Assembly (NCBI GenBank): GCA_029259725.1
Contig: JAJDER010000150.1
Coordinates: 1-38,511, forward strand
Direction: 5' to 3'
Length of the DNA stretch: 38,511 nt
Source of the DNA: Planctomycetota bacterium
GTDB lineage: Bacteria > Planctomycetota > B15-G4
Under the pieces are notes generated by a model. The model had not been told where the DNA came from. It worked only from the letters and a program-made list of their open reading frames with translations, and did no database searches. Both the position numbers and the translations under genes were made by a program. Shown here one piece after another: positions 17,009 to 25,185 of this stretch. Each line of letters begins with the position of its first letter. The first letter of the stretch is position 1.

Positions 17009-19021
17009 ATGTCCGTCGCCTCGCCTCGTGTGCTCGGGATCCTGTCGGCCTGCGTGCTGCCGCTGCTGACCGGACCGCTGGCCGGATCACTCGCCGCACA
17101 GTCGGTGGACACCGCCGTCCATCGCGGGGACGGCCGTGCGGTCGTGGAACTGCGCCACATCGTGACCGATCGGGACAGCCCCGCGGACCTGCCGCTGCCC
17201 GACGAGGAGGACGCCTTCCTGATCGCGGTCTTCGGTGACCGCACCGGCGGCCCGGCCGATGGCGTCAAGATCCTGGCCGAGGCCGTGGCCGACGTGAACC
17301 TGCTCGAGCCCGACCTGGTCATGACCGTCGGCGATCTGATCCAGGGCTACAACACCACCGTGCCGTGGCTCGCGCAGATGCTGCAGTTCCGGCTGATCAT
17401 GGATCAGCTGCTGTGCCCGTGGTTCCCCGTCGCCGGCAACCACGACGTCTACTGGCGCGGGGACGCGCGGCCGGTGGGCGAGCACGAGGCCAACTACGAG
17501 ACCCACTTCGGCCCGCTCTGGTACGCGTTCGAGCACAAGCACACCTGGTTCGTCGTGCTCTACACCGACGAAGGCGATCCCGAGACCGGCGAGAAGAACT
17601 TCAGCAAGCCGGCGAGCCAACGCATGAGTCCCGAGCAGTTCGCGTGGCTCGACTCGGTGTTGGAGCGGGCCTCGGACGCCGACCACGTGCTGGTCTTCCT
17701 GCACCATCCGCGCTGGCTCGGGGGTGGTTACGGCGACGACTGGGATCGCGTGCACGCGCGTCTCCTGGCGGCCGGCAACGTGAGCGCGGTGTTCGCCGGG
17801 CACATCCACCACATGCGCTACGACCCGATCGACGGCCTCGAGTACTTCACCCTGGCCACGGTCGGCGGTGGGCAGGCCGGGGACCTGCCCGAGGCCGGAT
17901 ACCTGCACCAGTACCACCTGGTCACCGTGCGCCCCGATCGACTGAGCGTGGCGGCGTACCCGGTGGGCACGGCCATCGATCCGCGCGAGGTCACCGGCGA
18001 CGTCGCCGAGGACGCGCGCACGCTGGCGAGTTCGTGGAAGCCCGAGCTGTCCACCCTGGCGATGGAGAGTGACCTCTCGGTGGACGGCACGCTGGAGGTC
18101 ACGGTCACCAATCCCGCACGCCGCGCGATCGAGGTCGGGCTCGGCCCGGAGGGCGGCGATGTCGCCTGGACCTTCGATCCCGATCACGTCCACGCCCGGC
18201 TGGATCCGGGCGCGTCGGAGACGTTGCGGTTTCGGAGCTGGCGCAGCAAGGGACTCGCCGAGAGCCTGGCCGTGCCCGACCTCGTGCTCGACTGCGACTA
18301 CCTGGGCGACGGCCTGCGCGTGCCGATTCCGCAGAAGCGCCTCGGCCTGCGACTCGCGGTGGACAGCCTTCCGCGGGCGCGCGGTGACGTCCCGGACACG
18401 GCTTTGCGGCTCGATGGAAGCGGCGACTGGGTCGACGTGGATCACGCGCTGCTGGACCTGCCCGACGGCCCCTTCACGGTCGAGGGCTGGGTCCACGCGA
18501 ACACCTTCCGCTCGCGCCAGGGCTTCCTGAACAAGACGCAGCAGGCGGAGTTCGGGGTGTTCCTCGACGGCGGGCGCCCGGCGTTCCTCGTGCACCTCGA
18601 CGGCCGCTACGCCGAGGCCGTGGCGCCCGAGCCGATGCTGGAGACGGGGCGCTGGCATCACGTCGCCGGGGTCTTCGACGGGGAGCAGGTGCGGCTCTAC
18701 GTCGACGGCCAGCGCGTGGCCAGCCACGCGGCGTCGGGCGCACGGCGCATCAGCCCGCTGCCGTTCCTGATCGGCGCGGACCCGGACGGTGCGGGCGGGG
18801 GCGTGGATGCGCTCGACGGTGCCATCGACGAGGTGCGCATCTCCAGCACGGCGCGCTACGACGGTCCGTCGTTCCGGCTGACCGCGCGCCACCTGCCGGA
18901 CCGGGACACGGTGCTCTTGCTGCACATGGACGAGGGCCTCGGGCCGTGGGTGCTCGACGCCTCTCCGCGGCAGATCCACGGCACGCGGGTGGGCGAGGCG
19001 CGGCTGGGTGAGCGCCCCTGA
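17009..19021 (+). CDS. secreted metallophosphoesterase with C-terminal LamG domain
   Basis: This 670-aa protein has a cleavable signal peptide (ending about ALSLAAQ, residue 31). The calcineurin-type phosphoesterase domain shows FGDRTGG, VGDLIQGY, VAGNHDVYW, LHHPRWLGGGYGDD and GHIHHMRY. These supply the dimetal-site Asp, His and Asn residues. A linker of about 150 residues follows. The last 200 residues form a LamG/concanavalin-like domain: LDGSGDWVDVDH, FTVEGWVHANTF, GRWHHVAGVFDG, LYVDGQ and AIDEVRIS. LamG domains often bind glycans, so the enzyme may be held on a polysaccharide surface. It is divergent from the PhoX-like gene, and both may serve extracytoplasmic phosphate release (inference). 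Confidence 0.9.
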   Translation: MSVASPRVLGILSACVLPLLTGPLAGSLAAQSVDTAVHRGDGRAVVELRHIVTDRDSPADLPLPDEEDAFLIAVFGDRTGGPADGVKILAEAVADVNLLEPDLVMTVGDLIQGYNTTVPWLAQMLQFRLIMDQLLCPWFPVAGNHDVYWRGDARPVGEHEANYETHFGPLWYAFEHKHTWFVVLYTDEGDPETGEKNFSKPASQRMSPEQFAWLDSVLERASDADHVLVFLHHPRWLGGGYGDDWDRVHARLLAAGNVSAVFAGHIHHMRYDPIDGLEYFTLATVGGGQAGDLPEAGYLHQYHLVTVRPDRLSVAAYPVGTAIDPREVTGDVAEDARTLASSWKPELSTLAMESDLSVDGTLEVTVTNPARRAIEVGLGPEGGDVAWTFDPDHVHARLDPGASETLRFRSWRSKGLAESLAVPDLVLDCDYLGDGLRVPIPQKRLGLRLAVDSLPRARGDVPDTALRLDGSGDWVDVDHALLDLPDGPFTVEGWVHANTFRSRQGFLNKTQQAEFGVFLDGGRPAFLVHLDGRYAEAVAPEPMLETGRWHHVAGVFDGEQVRLYVDGQRVASHAASGARRISPLPFLIGADPDGAGGGVDALDGAIDEVRISSTARYDGPSFRLTARHLPDRDTVLLLHMDEGLGPWVLDASPRQIHGTRVGEARLGERP

Positions 19022-19087
19022 CCCCGTCCGTCCCGGGCGCGCGCGGCCGGGCGGTCCCGGGCGCGGCCGTCGCCGCCCACTCCGCCA

Positions 19088-20554
19088 TCAGGGCAGGCGG
19101 CGTGGATCGACCAGGATCCGCAGGGCGCAGGCCCGGGGCGGTGTGCCGAAGCGGTGGCGCGCGGACGACACGGCCGCGTAGAGCCGGTCCGCCACGATGG
19201 GCAGGCCGGGCACGGCGGCCAGGGCGGCCAGCAGCGCGAGCGGCATCGGCAGCACCCCGGTCACCCGCAGCACGGCGCGACTGGACCGGCTGACCAGCGC
19301 GGGCGCGCCGCCGGGCGTGGCGGGTTCGTACAGGATCACGCTGCGCGCGTCGCCACCGCCGACGGCGTCGTCGCCGAGCAGGGCGCGCGCCGTCTCCCCG
19401 CCCAGGGGCGCGAGGCGCAGCACGCTCCTACGATCCAGATGCAGCAGGGCGGAGACCCAGCGACTGCACAGGCCGCAGCCGTCGTCGAAGAAGAGGATCG
19501 GCGCGCCGCGGCGGGGCAGCGCGGGGTCGGCGCGCATGCGCCACAGCGGGACCGCGCGCCGCCAGCCGCGCCAGGTGGCGCCGAAGCGCGACTCGAGGTC
19601 GCCACGCTCGACGACCAGCAGCACGAGGCTCACGACCAGGGCCACGTCGACCAGGTAGACGACGCAGAGCCACGAGAGCCGCTGCAGCAGCGCCGCGGTC
19701 ATCAGGGCACCGACCGCGAGCTGGATCGGGTTGGCGACGAAGGCGTAGGGGCCGGTCACCACGAGGCGTCGCGGTGGATCCCAGGGCACCGGTGTGCCGT
19801 CGCCGCGGCGGGCGAACTCATCGACGGACCAGACGCCGAGGGCCAGCCCGAGCGTGGCGAGCACCGCCGGCAGCACCGGCACCGACGTCGTGGGCACCGG
19901 GAGCTCGAGCCACGCCGCGGCGCCGTACAGGGCCTCCGGGACCGCGACGACGAAGAGCAGGGCGAAGCCGCTCGCGTAGAGCCAGGCGCGCAGGCGCGGA
20001 GAGGCGGGCGGGATGACGGGCGCCGCGCGTGAGAATGCGCCTCCCGGTGGCGAGTGGTGCACCCAGAGCGTCAGGCCGAGGACCACGGTCAGGAACCCCA
20101 GGTCCGCGAGCAGCCACCAGGCCGACGTCCGCTCGATGAACAGCAGCCAGTCGGCGATGGTCACGTCGAAGGCGACCGTGAGCAGCACGGCGCCGGCGAG
20201 CAGGATCCCGAAGTCGCGCCGGGAACCGCGCCGTCCCGGCCAGCGCTCGGAGAGCCAGGCCAGCGCGAGCCCCCAGAGCAGGGCCCAGTCCAGGTGCAGG
20301 TCCACGGGGACGCCGGCGAGGGCCAGGGGCAGGTCGCGATAGGTCCAGGCGCCCGACTCGACGAGAGCGATGTCGGCCACCAGCCCGACCCAGAACTGGA
20401 CGAAGGCGGCGAGCAGCGAGCGACGCACGACGCGCCGGCCGGGCCGCAGCCAGCGATAGGCCACGCTCACGTAGCCGAGGCAGCACACCAGCAGGAGCAC
20501 CCGGACGGTCTCGGTGTGGGCGAACATCCAGGCCTGCACGACCGAGGTGTCCAT
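19088..20554 (-). CDS. ICMT-like membrane protein fused to DCC (DUF393) domain
   Basis: This 488-aa protein combines about ten hydrophobic segments with a soluble C-terminus. The middle resembles isoprenylcysteine carboxyl/phospholipid methyltransferases: RRLVVTGPYAFVANPIQL and LESRFGATWRGWRRAVPLW. The C-terminal 140 residues are a DCC domain with FFDDGCGLCSRWVSALLHLDRR, the DxxCxxC signature of the DUF393 thiol-disulfide family. ATG 20554 overlaps the upstream stop as TGATG, which fixes the start; the long upstream open frame is a shadow. The same fusion is familiar to me only vaguely, and its substrate is unknown. Confidence 0.82.
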   Translation of the reverse strand: MDTSVVQAWMFAHTETVRVLLLVCCLGYVSVAYRWLRPGRRVVRRSLLAAFVQFWVGLVADIALVESGAWTYRDLPLALAGVPVDLHLDWALLWGLALAWLSERWPGRRGSRRDFGILLAGAVLLTVAFDVTIADWLLFIERTSAWWLLADLGFLTVVLGLTLWVHHSPPGGAFSRAAPVIPPASPRLRAWLYASGFALLFVVAVPEALYGAAAWLELPVPTTSVPVLPAVLATLGLALGVWSVDEFARRGDGTPVPWDPPRRLVVTGPYAFVANPIQLAVGALMTAALLQRLSWLCVVYLVDVALVVSLVLLVVERGDLESRFGATWRGWRRAVPLWRMRADPALPRRGAPILFFDDGCGLCSRWVSALLHLDRRSVLRLAPLGGETARALLGDDAVGGGDARSVILYEPATPGGAPALVSRSSRAVLRVTGVLPMPLALLAALAAVPGLPIVADRLYAAVSSARHRFGTPPRACALRILVDPRRLP

Positions 20555-22500
20555 CACGGGTCCGTCGTGTGTGGCGTGGGGGCGGGGAGCGGGCGGGCGG
20601 CGTCCGGCGGTGCGGCGGCGGACCAGCAGTTCGCGGCGAGGGCGTGGGCTTCTTCCAGCACCGCGCGCATGACCGGCACGAAGTACCAGCGCGGCGAGAG
20701 CAGGCTGCGGAAGCGCGTCGTGTGCACGAGCCGCGCGTGGCCGTCCGGCCCGGGCTCGACGTCGATGGAGCTGTCGAGCAGCTGGAGCCAGCGACCGATC
20801 TTGGAGTCGTCGCGCTGCAACTCGAAGCGCACGCCGGCGTCGGTGCCGACGCGCGTGAGGGTCCAGGCGCCCTCGATGCCCTCCACCTCGGTGAAGGGGA
20901 TCAGCACGCGGTCCCCGTCGCGCGAGTAGCCGGTGGGGACCGGGAACCCGAGGCCGAGCAGCGCGGAGTCGTGGGCGACGACCGGGGCGACCTCGCGCAC
21001 CCGGGAGCGCCAGAGCGCGGCCGAGCCCTGCACGAGCGTCTCGGTGCGCACGCTCTCGATCGGCGGGGCGAGCACGTCGCCGTGGGTCTCGAGCACTCCC
21101 AGGGCGAACGGCAGCAGGACCACGAGGGACCGCGGCGCGCGGCGCGCGCGGCGCCAGGCGCGCGTCTCGACGGCCAGGGCGGTGACGGTCATCGAGACGC
21201 CCAGGAAGAGCGGCGCCGCCATGAGCACGCAGATGGAACCTTCGCCGAGCAGCGGGGCGACCACCGCGAGGAAGAGCAGGTTGGACTGCAGCACGCGCCC
21301 GTAGGCCGTGCGGGTGCGGGTCAGGTGCGCGACCATCAGCCCGAGCGTGAGCGGCAGGCCGACGAAGAGTGCGGTGCTGGCCTGCAGCCCCTGGTCGTGG
21401 AGGACGTTGTAGACCAGGCTGCCCCCGCAGGCGGTCAGCAGCAGGACCGTCCAGGTGGAGAGGGGGCCCGGGGGGAGCCGGCGAGCGGGCGGCGGGGCGC
21501 GCGTGGTGTCGTGGGCGTCTCCGCTTGGCGGGGCGTGAGCGTCCTCGCGTGTGCCGCCGCGGTCGTCGCCGGGCGTCTTGGCGGGCGTTTCGTCGGCCGC
21601 GTCGCCGGGCGCTTCGTCGCGCGCTTCGTCGGGCGACCACCACGGTGACTGGGTAGGCGCCGCGTCACGTCGGCCGGAGGGCCGCGGGGCGGGAGGCCCG
21701 AGACGCGGCAGCGGCGTGGTCGCGCCGGGACGGCAGGCGCCGACGACTTCGTGGCTCACGACGGCGAGCGCCCAGAGCGCCACGGCGAAGAGGCCCCAGA
21801 TGGAGATGGCACCCACGCACCAGGCTGCGCCCGAGAGCATCGCCGGGGCAGCGCCTGCCCAGGAGGGCGAGGACCGTCCGAGGCCGACGGCCATGCCGAA
21901 CAGGGCCACGCCGACGTACATCGTCAGCAGGGCCGTGAAGCAGCGCGCGACGGCGGACCAGCGGTAGGCCGGCAGGGAGAGCCAGCCGATGATCACGCCG
22001 ATCAGGGGCGCGGCGAGCATGCCCGCGAAGAGCCCCCCGCGATCGGGGGAGGGCAGCACGGCCGCGGCGAGCGCCCATCCGCACCCTGCGGCGGCGCACA
22101 CCAGCGCGTACCGGACCCGTGGCCCGCAGCCCCCGAAGGCCACGCCGATCAGCAGCACCTGCGCGGTCTGCAGCCCGGGCAACCAGAAGAAACCGAGCGA
22201 GCGGAAGGGATCGGGGATGCCGGCCCGGATGGCCACGGCGAGGGCCATCGACTCCACCGCGAGCACCCAACCCAGGACGAGCGGCCAGCGCTGTCCGCGA
22301 CCGAGGACCGCCGCGCCGCTGAACATCAGGTACGGCGCCACCGTCAGCAGCCGCAGCGTGCCGAGGTGGCTCGCCATCGCGGAGGCGTCCCCCCGGTCGA
22401 CGCGGGCCGAGATCAGGAACGCGGTGGCGGCGAGTCCCGCGACCAGGGCGGGAAGCCAGTCGAACAGCGGGACCCGGCCGGGTTCTCGGCGTCGGTGCAT
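20554..22500 (-). CDS. multi-spanning membrane protein with C-terminal SRPBCC-like domain
   Basis: This 648-aa protein has three parts. Residues 15-245 hold about seven hydrophobic segments. A hydrophilic Pro/Asp/Thr-rich linker runs from about 250 to 320, and a second hydrophobic bundle follows to about 460. The last 160 residues (ALWRSRVREVAPVVAHDS to EEAHALAANCW) look like an SRPBCC/polyketide-cyclase-type ligand-binding fold, judged by strand pattern rather than motif. ATG 22500 is fixed by an excellent ribosome site, GAGGAGGA, about 7 nt upstream. It is coupled to the ICMT/DCC gene and divergent from the GbsR-type regulator, which probably controls it. I recognise no named family for the full length. 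Confidence 0.72.
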   Translation of the reverse strand: MHRRREPGRVPLFDWLPALVAGLAATAFLISARVDRGDASAMASHLGTLRLLTVAPYLMFSGAAVLGRGQRWPLVLGWVLAVESMALAVAIRAGIPDPFRSLGFFWLPGLQTAQVLLIGVAFGGCGPRVRYALVCAAAGCGWALAAAVLPSPDRGGLFAGMLAAPLIGVIIGWLSLPAYRWSAVARCFTALLTMYVGVALFGMAVGLGRSSPSWAGAAPAMLSGAAWCVGAISIWGLFAVALWALAVVSHEVVGACRPGATTPLPRLGPPAPRPSGRRDAAPTQSPWWSPDEARDEAPGDAADETPAKTPGDDRGGTREDAHAPPSGDAHDTTRAPPPARRLPPGPLSTWTVLLLTACGGSLVYNVLHDQGLQASTALFVGLPLTLGLMVAHLTRTRTAYGRVLQSNLLFLAVVAPLLGEGSICVLMAAPLFLGVSMTVTALAVETRAWRRARRAPRSLVVLLPFALGVLETHGDVLAPPIESVRTETLVQGSAALWRSRVREVAPVVAHDSALLGLGFPVPTGYSRDGDRVLIPFTEVEGIEGAWTLTRVGTDAGVRFELQRDDSKIGRWLQLLDSSIDVEPGPDGHARLVHTTRFRSLLSPRWYFVPVMRAVLEEAHALAANCWSAAAPPDAARPLPAPTPHTTDP

Positions 22501-22564
22501 GCCTGCTCCTCCTCGGTCCAGGACGGACACGATGCCCCGCTCTTCGGATCCTGACAATCGAAGA

Positions 22565-22588
22565 TTCAGGAAATACTGAAAGTTCAGG
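22565..22588. promoter_or_regulatory. candidate operator: TTCAG-N6-CTGAA inverted repeat
   Basis: A perfect 5-bp inverted repeat (22565-22569 and 22576-22580) is followed by a second TTCAGG at 22583, 18 bp after the first. It lies in the only AT-rich stretch of this divergent intergenic region, 65 bp before the GbsR-type start and on the far side of the membrane gene's start. It is a plausible binding site for the adjacent winged-helix regulator. Confidence 0.5.
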
Positions 22589-22617
22589 CGATCCGTGGAT
22601 CTCCGAACACGGCGGGG

Positions 22618-22623
22618 TAGGCT
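22618..22623 (+). promoter_or_regulatory. -10-like element of the GbsR-type regulator
   Basis: TAGGCT is followed by 6 nt and ATG 22630. No Shine-Dalgarno is present, so the mRNA may be leaderless. Confidence 0.4.
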
Positions 22624-22629
22624 GGGCGC

Positions 22630-23163
22630 ATGACACGCATCGACGAGATCCGCAGCGAGTTCATCGAGATGTGGGGGCGCATGTCCTCGCTCTGGGGCAT
22701 CACGCCCGCCACCGGCCGGGTCTACGGCTGGCTGATCACCCAGCCCGACCCGGTCGACGCCGACACGATCATGGCAGGGCTGTCCATGAGCCGCGGCGCC
22801 GTGAGCATGGCCTGCCGCGAGCTCGTGGACTGGGGACTGGTGCACCCCGAGCGCGTGGGTGGGTCCCGGCGGGTGGCCTACCGTGCCGAGACGGATCTGG
22901 AGAAGGTCGTCCGCGCGGTGGTGACCACCCGCAAGCGCCGCGAGTGGGATCCCGTCCTGGAGCGGCTCGACGAGTGGATCCCGGGGCTCAAGGGCGAGCG
23001 CAGCCGGGAGGCCAAGGTGCTGCGCGAGCGCCTCGAGGACATCGCCGCCCTGGTGGGGGTTGCGGACGAAGCGGCCCGGCAGTTCCTCTCCGGGGGCATC
23101 GTGCAGAAGCTGGGCATGCAGATGCTCATGGCCAAGGCCTCCAAGGCGCGGCGGAAGCACTGA
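22630..23163 (+). CDS. GbsR/MarR-type transcriptional regulator
   Basis: This 177-aa protein has an N-terminal winged helix-turn-helix: MWGRMSSLWGITPATGRVYGWLI, then DADTIMAGLSMSRGAVSMACRELVDWGLVHPERVGGSRRVAYRA, which gives the recognition helix and wing. The C-terminus is a charged helix rich in Arg, Lys and Glu, as in GbsR relatives that respond to osmolytes or other small ligands. It is divergent from the membrane/DCC operon, with a palindromic AT-rich candidate operator between them, so autoregulation plus control of that operon is the simplest reading. The ligand is unknown. Confidence 0.88.
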   Translation: MTRIDEIRSEFIEMWGRMSSLWGITPATGRVYGWLITQPDPVDADTIMAGLSMSRGAVSMACRELVDWGLVHPERVGGSRRVAYRAETDLEKVVRAVVTTRKRREWDPVLERLDEWIPGLKGERSREAKVLRERLEDIAALVGVADEAARQFLSGGIVQKLGMQMLMAKASKARRKH

Positions 23164-23243
23164 ACGCCGCTCGGGCGCCGCGTGGGGCTGATCCTTCGGG
23201 TCGGGCAGGCCCGGCGGTCCGGACGGGACTCAGGGCGACGGAG

Positions 23244-23249
23244 TAGAAT
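23244..23249 (+). promoter_or_regulatory. -10-like element of the FG-GAP gene
   Basis: TAGAAT is the best TATAAT match in the gap. It is followed by 5 nt and ATG 23255, which is out of frame with the FG-GAP gene, whose ATG lies at 23340. Either the leader is about 85 nt or the start is misjudged. Confidence 0.4.
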
Positions 23250-23339
23250 GTCCGATGCTGATCCCGGGGCACCCGATGCCTCCGCGGTCGGCCGGCATCC
23301 GGCCTCCCTCCCCCGGCTCCCCATCCCGGTTCCTCCCCC

Positions 23340-24980
23340 ATGCTCTGTGCCCTGATCCTGGCCGCGCTCACGGCGCCGGCCTTGCCCGACGACACGATCC
23401 CCACCACGCTCGAGGCGCTCCTGGCCCAGCCCGAGGATGCGTTCCTCGCCGCGCCGGAGACGAACGCGCCGGCGACGGTGCTGTTCTCCGATCAGGACGC
23501 CGGCGAGACCCGCTGCCTGGCCGACCTCGGTGACGTGACCGGTGACGACGTACCCGACCTGCTGCTCGGTCACGCGCCCGGCACCGTGGGCCCCACGCTG
23601 GAGGCCCGCGACGGCGCCACCGGCGCGGTGCTCTGGTCGGCCACGCCCGATGGCGGCAGCTTCCGCACCCTGCGCGGACTCGACGCGCGCAACGGCCGCG
23701 TGGCCCTGGGCGTGACCTCGCTCTCCGGTCGCGTGCAGCTGCGTGATGCGGCCACCGGCGCCACGCTCTGGACCAAGGACCTGCAGAGCGCCGGCCTGGA
23801 GGAGGCCAGCATCAACGCCGTGCACCTGTGCGACGACGTGGACGGCGACGGCATCGACGAGGTGCTGATCGGCGCCGGACAGGGTGTCAACGGCGTGCTG
23901 CTCGTGCGCGGCGCGACGGGCGCCAACGTCTTCAAGCGTGTCATCGGCGACGTGGTCTACGACTGCCTGCTCACCGAGGATCTCGACGGGAACGGCAGCC
24001 GCGACGTCTACGCCCTCGGTGGCGACGGCATGGGTTTCATCTGCGCCATGTCCGGCGACGACGGCAGCGACGTGTGGGTGGCCTTCCTCGACGGTCCGGG
24101 TTCGTGCGTGGCCGAGGTGCAGGACCTCGACGGCGACGGCATCGTGGACATGCTGGCCGGGCAGTTCGCCGCGCCGCTGGGCGGTGTGCGCGCCTTCTCC
24201 GGCGCCGACGGCAGCGACATCTGGACGGCGACGGGCGTGAACGCCGACGTGACCTCGCTCGAGCCGCTGGGCGACGTGTCCGGCGACGCCATCACCGACT
24301 TCGTGGTGGGCAGCCTGTCCCCGCGCGTGATCGTCGTCTCCGGCGCGACCGGCGAAACACTCTGGCGCCACGTGGTGCCCGGCAGCAACGGCGGCGACGT
24401 GCTCTCGGTCTGCGCGGCGGGGGACCTCGATGGGGACGGCATCACCGACGTGGCGGCCGCCTCGGTCGACCACTTCGTCTCCCTCTTCCACGGCGCCACG
24501 GGCCTGCCCTTCGCGCAGTCCGACCTGCGCGCCAAGGGCACCTGCGTGGCGCGCCTGGCCGATCCCACCGGCGAGGGCGTCGGCCGGGTGGCGGCCACGG
24601 GGCAAGGCGTGCTCACGATCCTGGACGGCAACTCGGGCCTGGCCTCGGGGCCGGTGCTGGTGGGCCCGGCCGAGGTCGGCCTGAACACGAACCTGAAGAT
24701 CCAGCTCTGGGCCGACCCGGGGGCGCCGGTGTTCCTGCTCGGCGCACTCGGCACGGGGCACTGGGCAGCGCCCGGCTTCGATCAGCCGCTGGAGCTGGAC
24801 CTGGGCACGCTGCTGGTCATCGCGGCGGGGGCGCCGCCCACCGAGCAGCCCGGGAACTTCGGCATCGGGCCGCTGCCGCGGGGGCTGGTCGGTGCGGCGC
24901 TGCACCTGCAGGCGGCGACGGTCGCCGGGCCGGGCACGGGCACCCTCAGCGACCCGCTGGTGATCGCCGTCACCCACTGA
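23340..24980 (+). CDS. secreted FG-GAP/VCBS-type beta-propeller protein
   Basis: This 546-aa protein has a short hydrophobic leader (MLCALILAALTAPALPDD), unusual in lacking early basic residues. Repeats of FG-GAP type follow, with Ca-binding loops such as DLGDVTGDDVPD, DDVDGDGIDE, DLDGNGSRD, DLDGDGIVD and DLDGDGITD. Some blades instead read like PQQ/WD repeats (DGATGAVLWS, SGATGETLWR). The last 110 residues form a beta-rich C-terminal domain of a type I associate with exported proteins of deep planctomycete lineages. FG-GAP propellers mediate adhesion or ligand binding; no enzyme motif is seen. The start is uncertain, since no ribosome site is visible. Confidence 0.83.
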   Translation: MLCALILAALTAPALPDDTIPTTLEALLAQPEDAFLAAPETNAPATVLFSDQDAGETRCLADLGDVTGDDVPDLLLGHAPGTVGPTLEARDGATGAVLWSATPDGGSFRTLRGLDARNGRVALGVTSLSGRVQLRDAATGATLWTKDLQSAGLEEASINAVHLCDDVDGDGIDEVLIGAGQGVNGVLLVRGATGANVFKRVIGDVVYDCLLTEDLDGNGSRDVYALGGDGMGFICAMSGDDGSDVWVAFLDGPGSCVAEVQDLDGDGIVDMLAGQFAAPLGGVRAFSGADGSDIWTATGVNADVTSLEPLGDVSGDAITDFVVGSLSPRVIVVSGATGETLWRHVVPGSNGGDVLSVCAAGDLDGDGITDVAAASVDHFVSLFHGATGLPFAQSDLRAKGTCVARLADPTGEGVGRVAATGQGVLTILDGNSGLASGPVLVGPAEVGLNTNLKIQLWADPGAPVFLLGALGTGHWAAPGFDQPLELDLGTLLVIAAGAPPTEQPGNFGIGPLPRGLVGAALHLQAATVAGPGTGTLSDPLVIAVTH

Positions 24981-25003
24981 CCCGTGGCGGAACGCGGGGT
25001 CCG

Positions 25004-25048
25004 GATCCGGGCGCGCGATCCGGGCGCGGGATCCGGGCGCGGGATCCA
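25004..25048 (+). repeat. three 13-bp units, intergenic
   Basis: GATCCGGGCGCGG repeats three times (first copy one change) and decays into a fourth. It lies between the FG-GAP stop and the ABC importer promoter. Confidence 0.7.
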
Positions 25049-25062
25049 CGGGCGCCGATTGG

Positions 25063-25068
25063 TACATT
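25063..25068 (+). promoter_or_regulatory. -10-like element of the ABC importer operon
   Basis: TACATT sits in a short AT-richer stretch. It would give a leader of about 110 nt before ATG 25186. No -35 is convincing. Confidence 0.35.
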
Positions 25069-25185
25069 CGCCATCGAGTCCGGGGCGGGCGCCTCAGGCC
25101 GCGCACGGCGCACGGTCGATGACGCCTCGGGGTGCGAGCGGCGCCCGACCCGAAGCGAACCCTGGAACGTGAGACGAGAAGCGAG

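Noticed and set aside
23255-23533. 92-codon ORF starting 5 nt behind TAGAAT
   Set aside because: After 23340 it is an out-of-frame shadow of the FG-GAP gene, with Arg/Pro-rich content. Only the promoter-like hexamer was kept.
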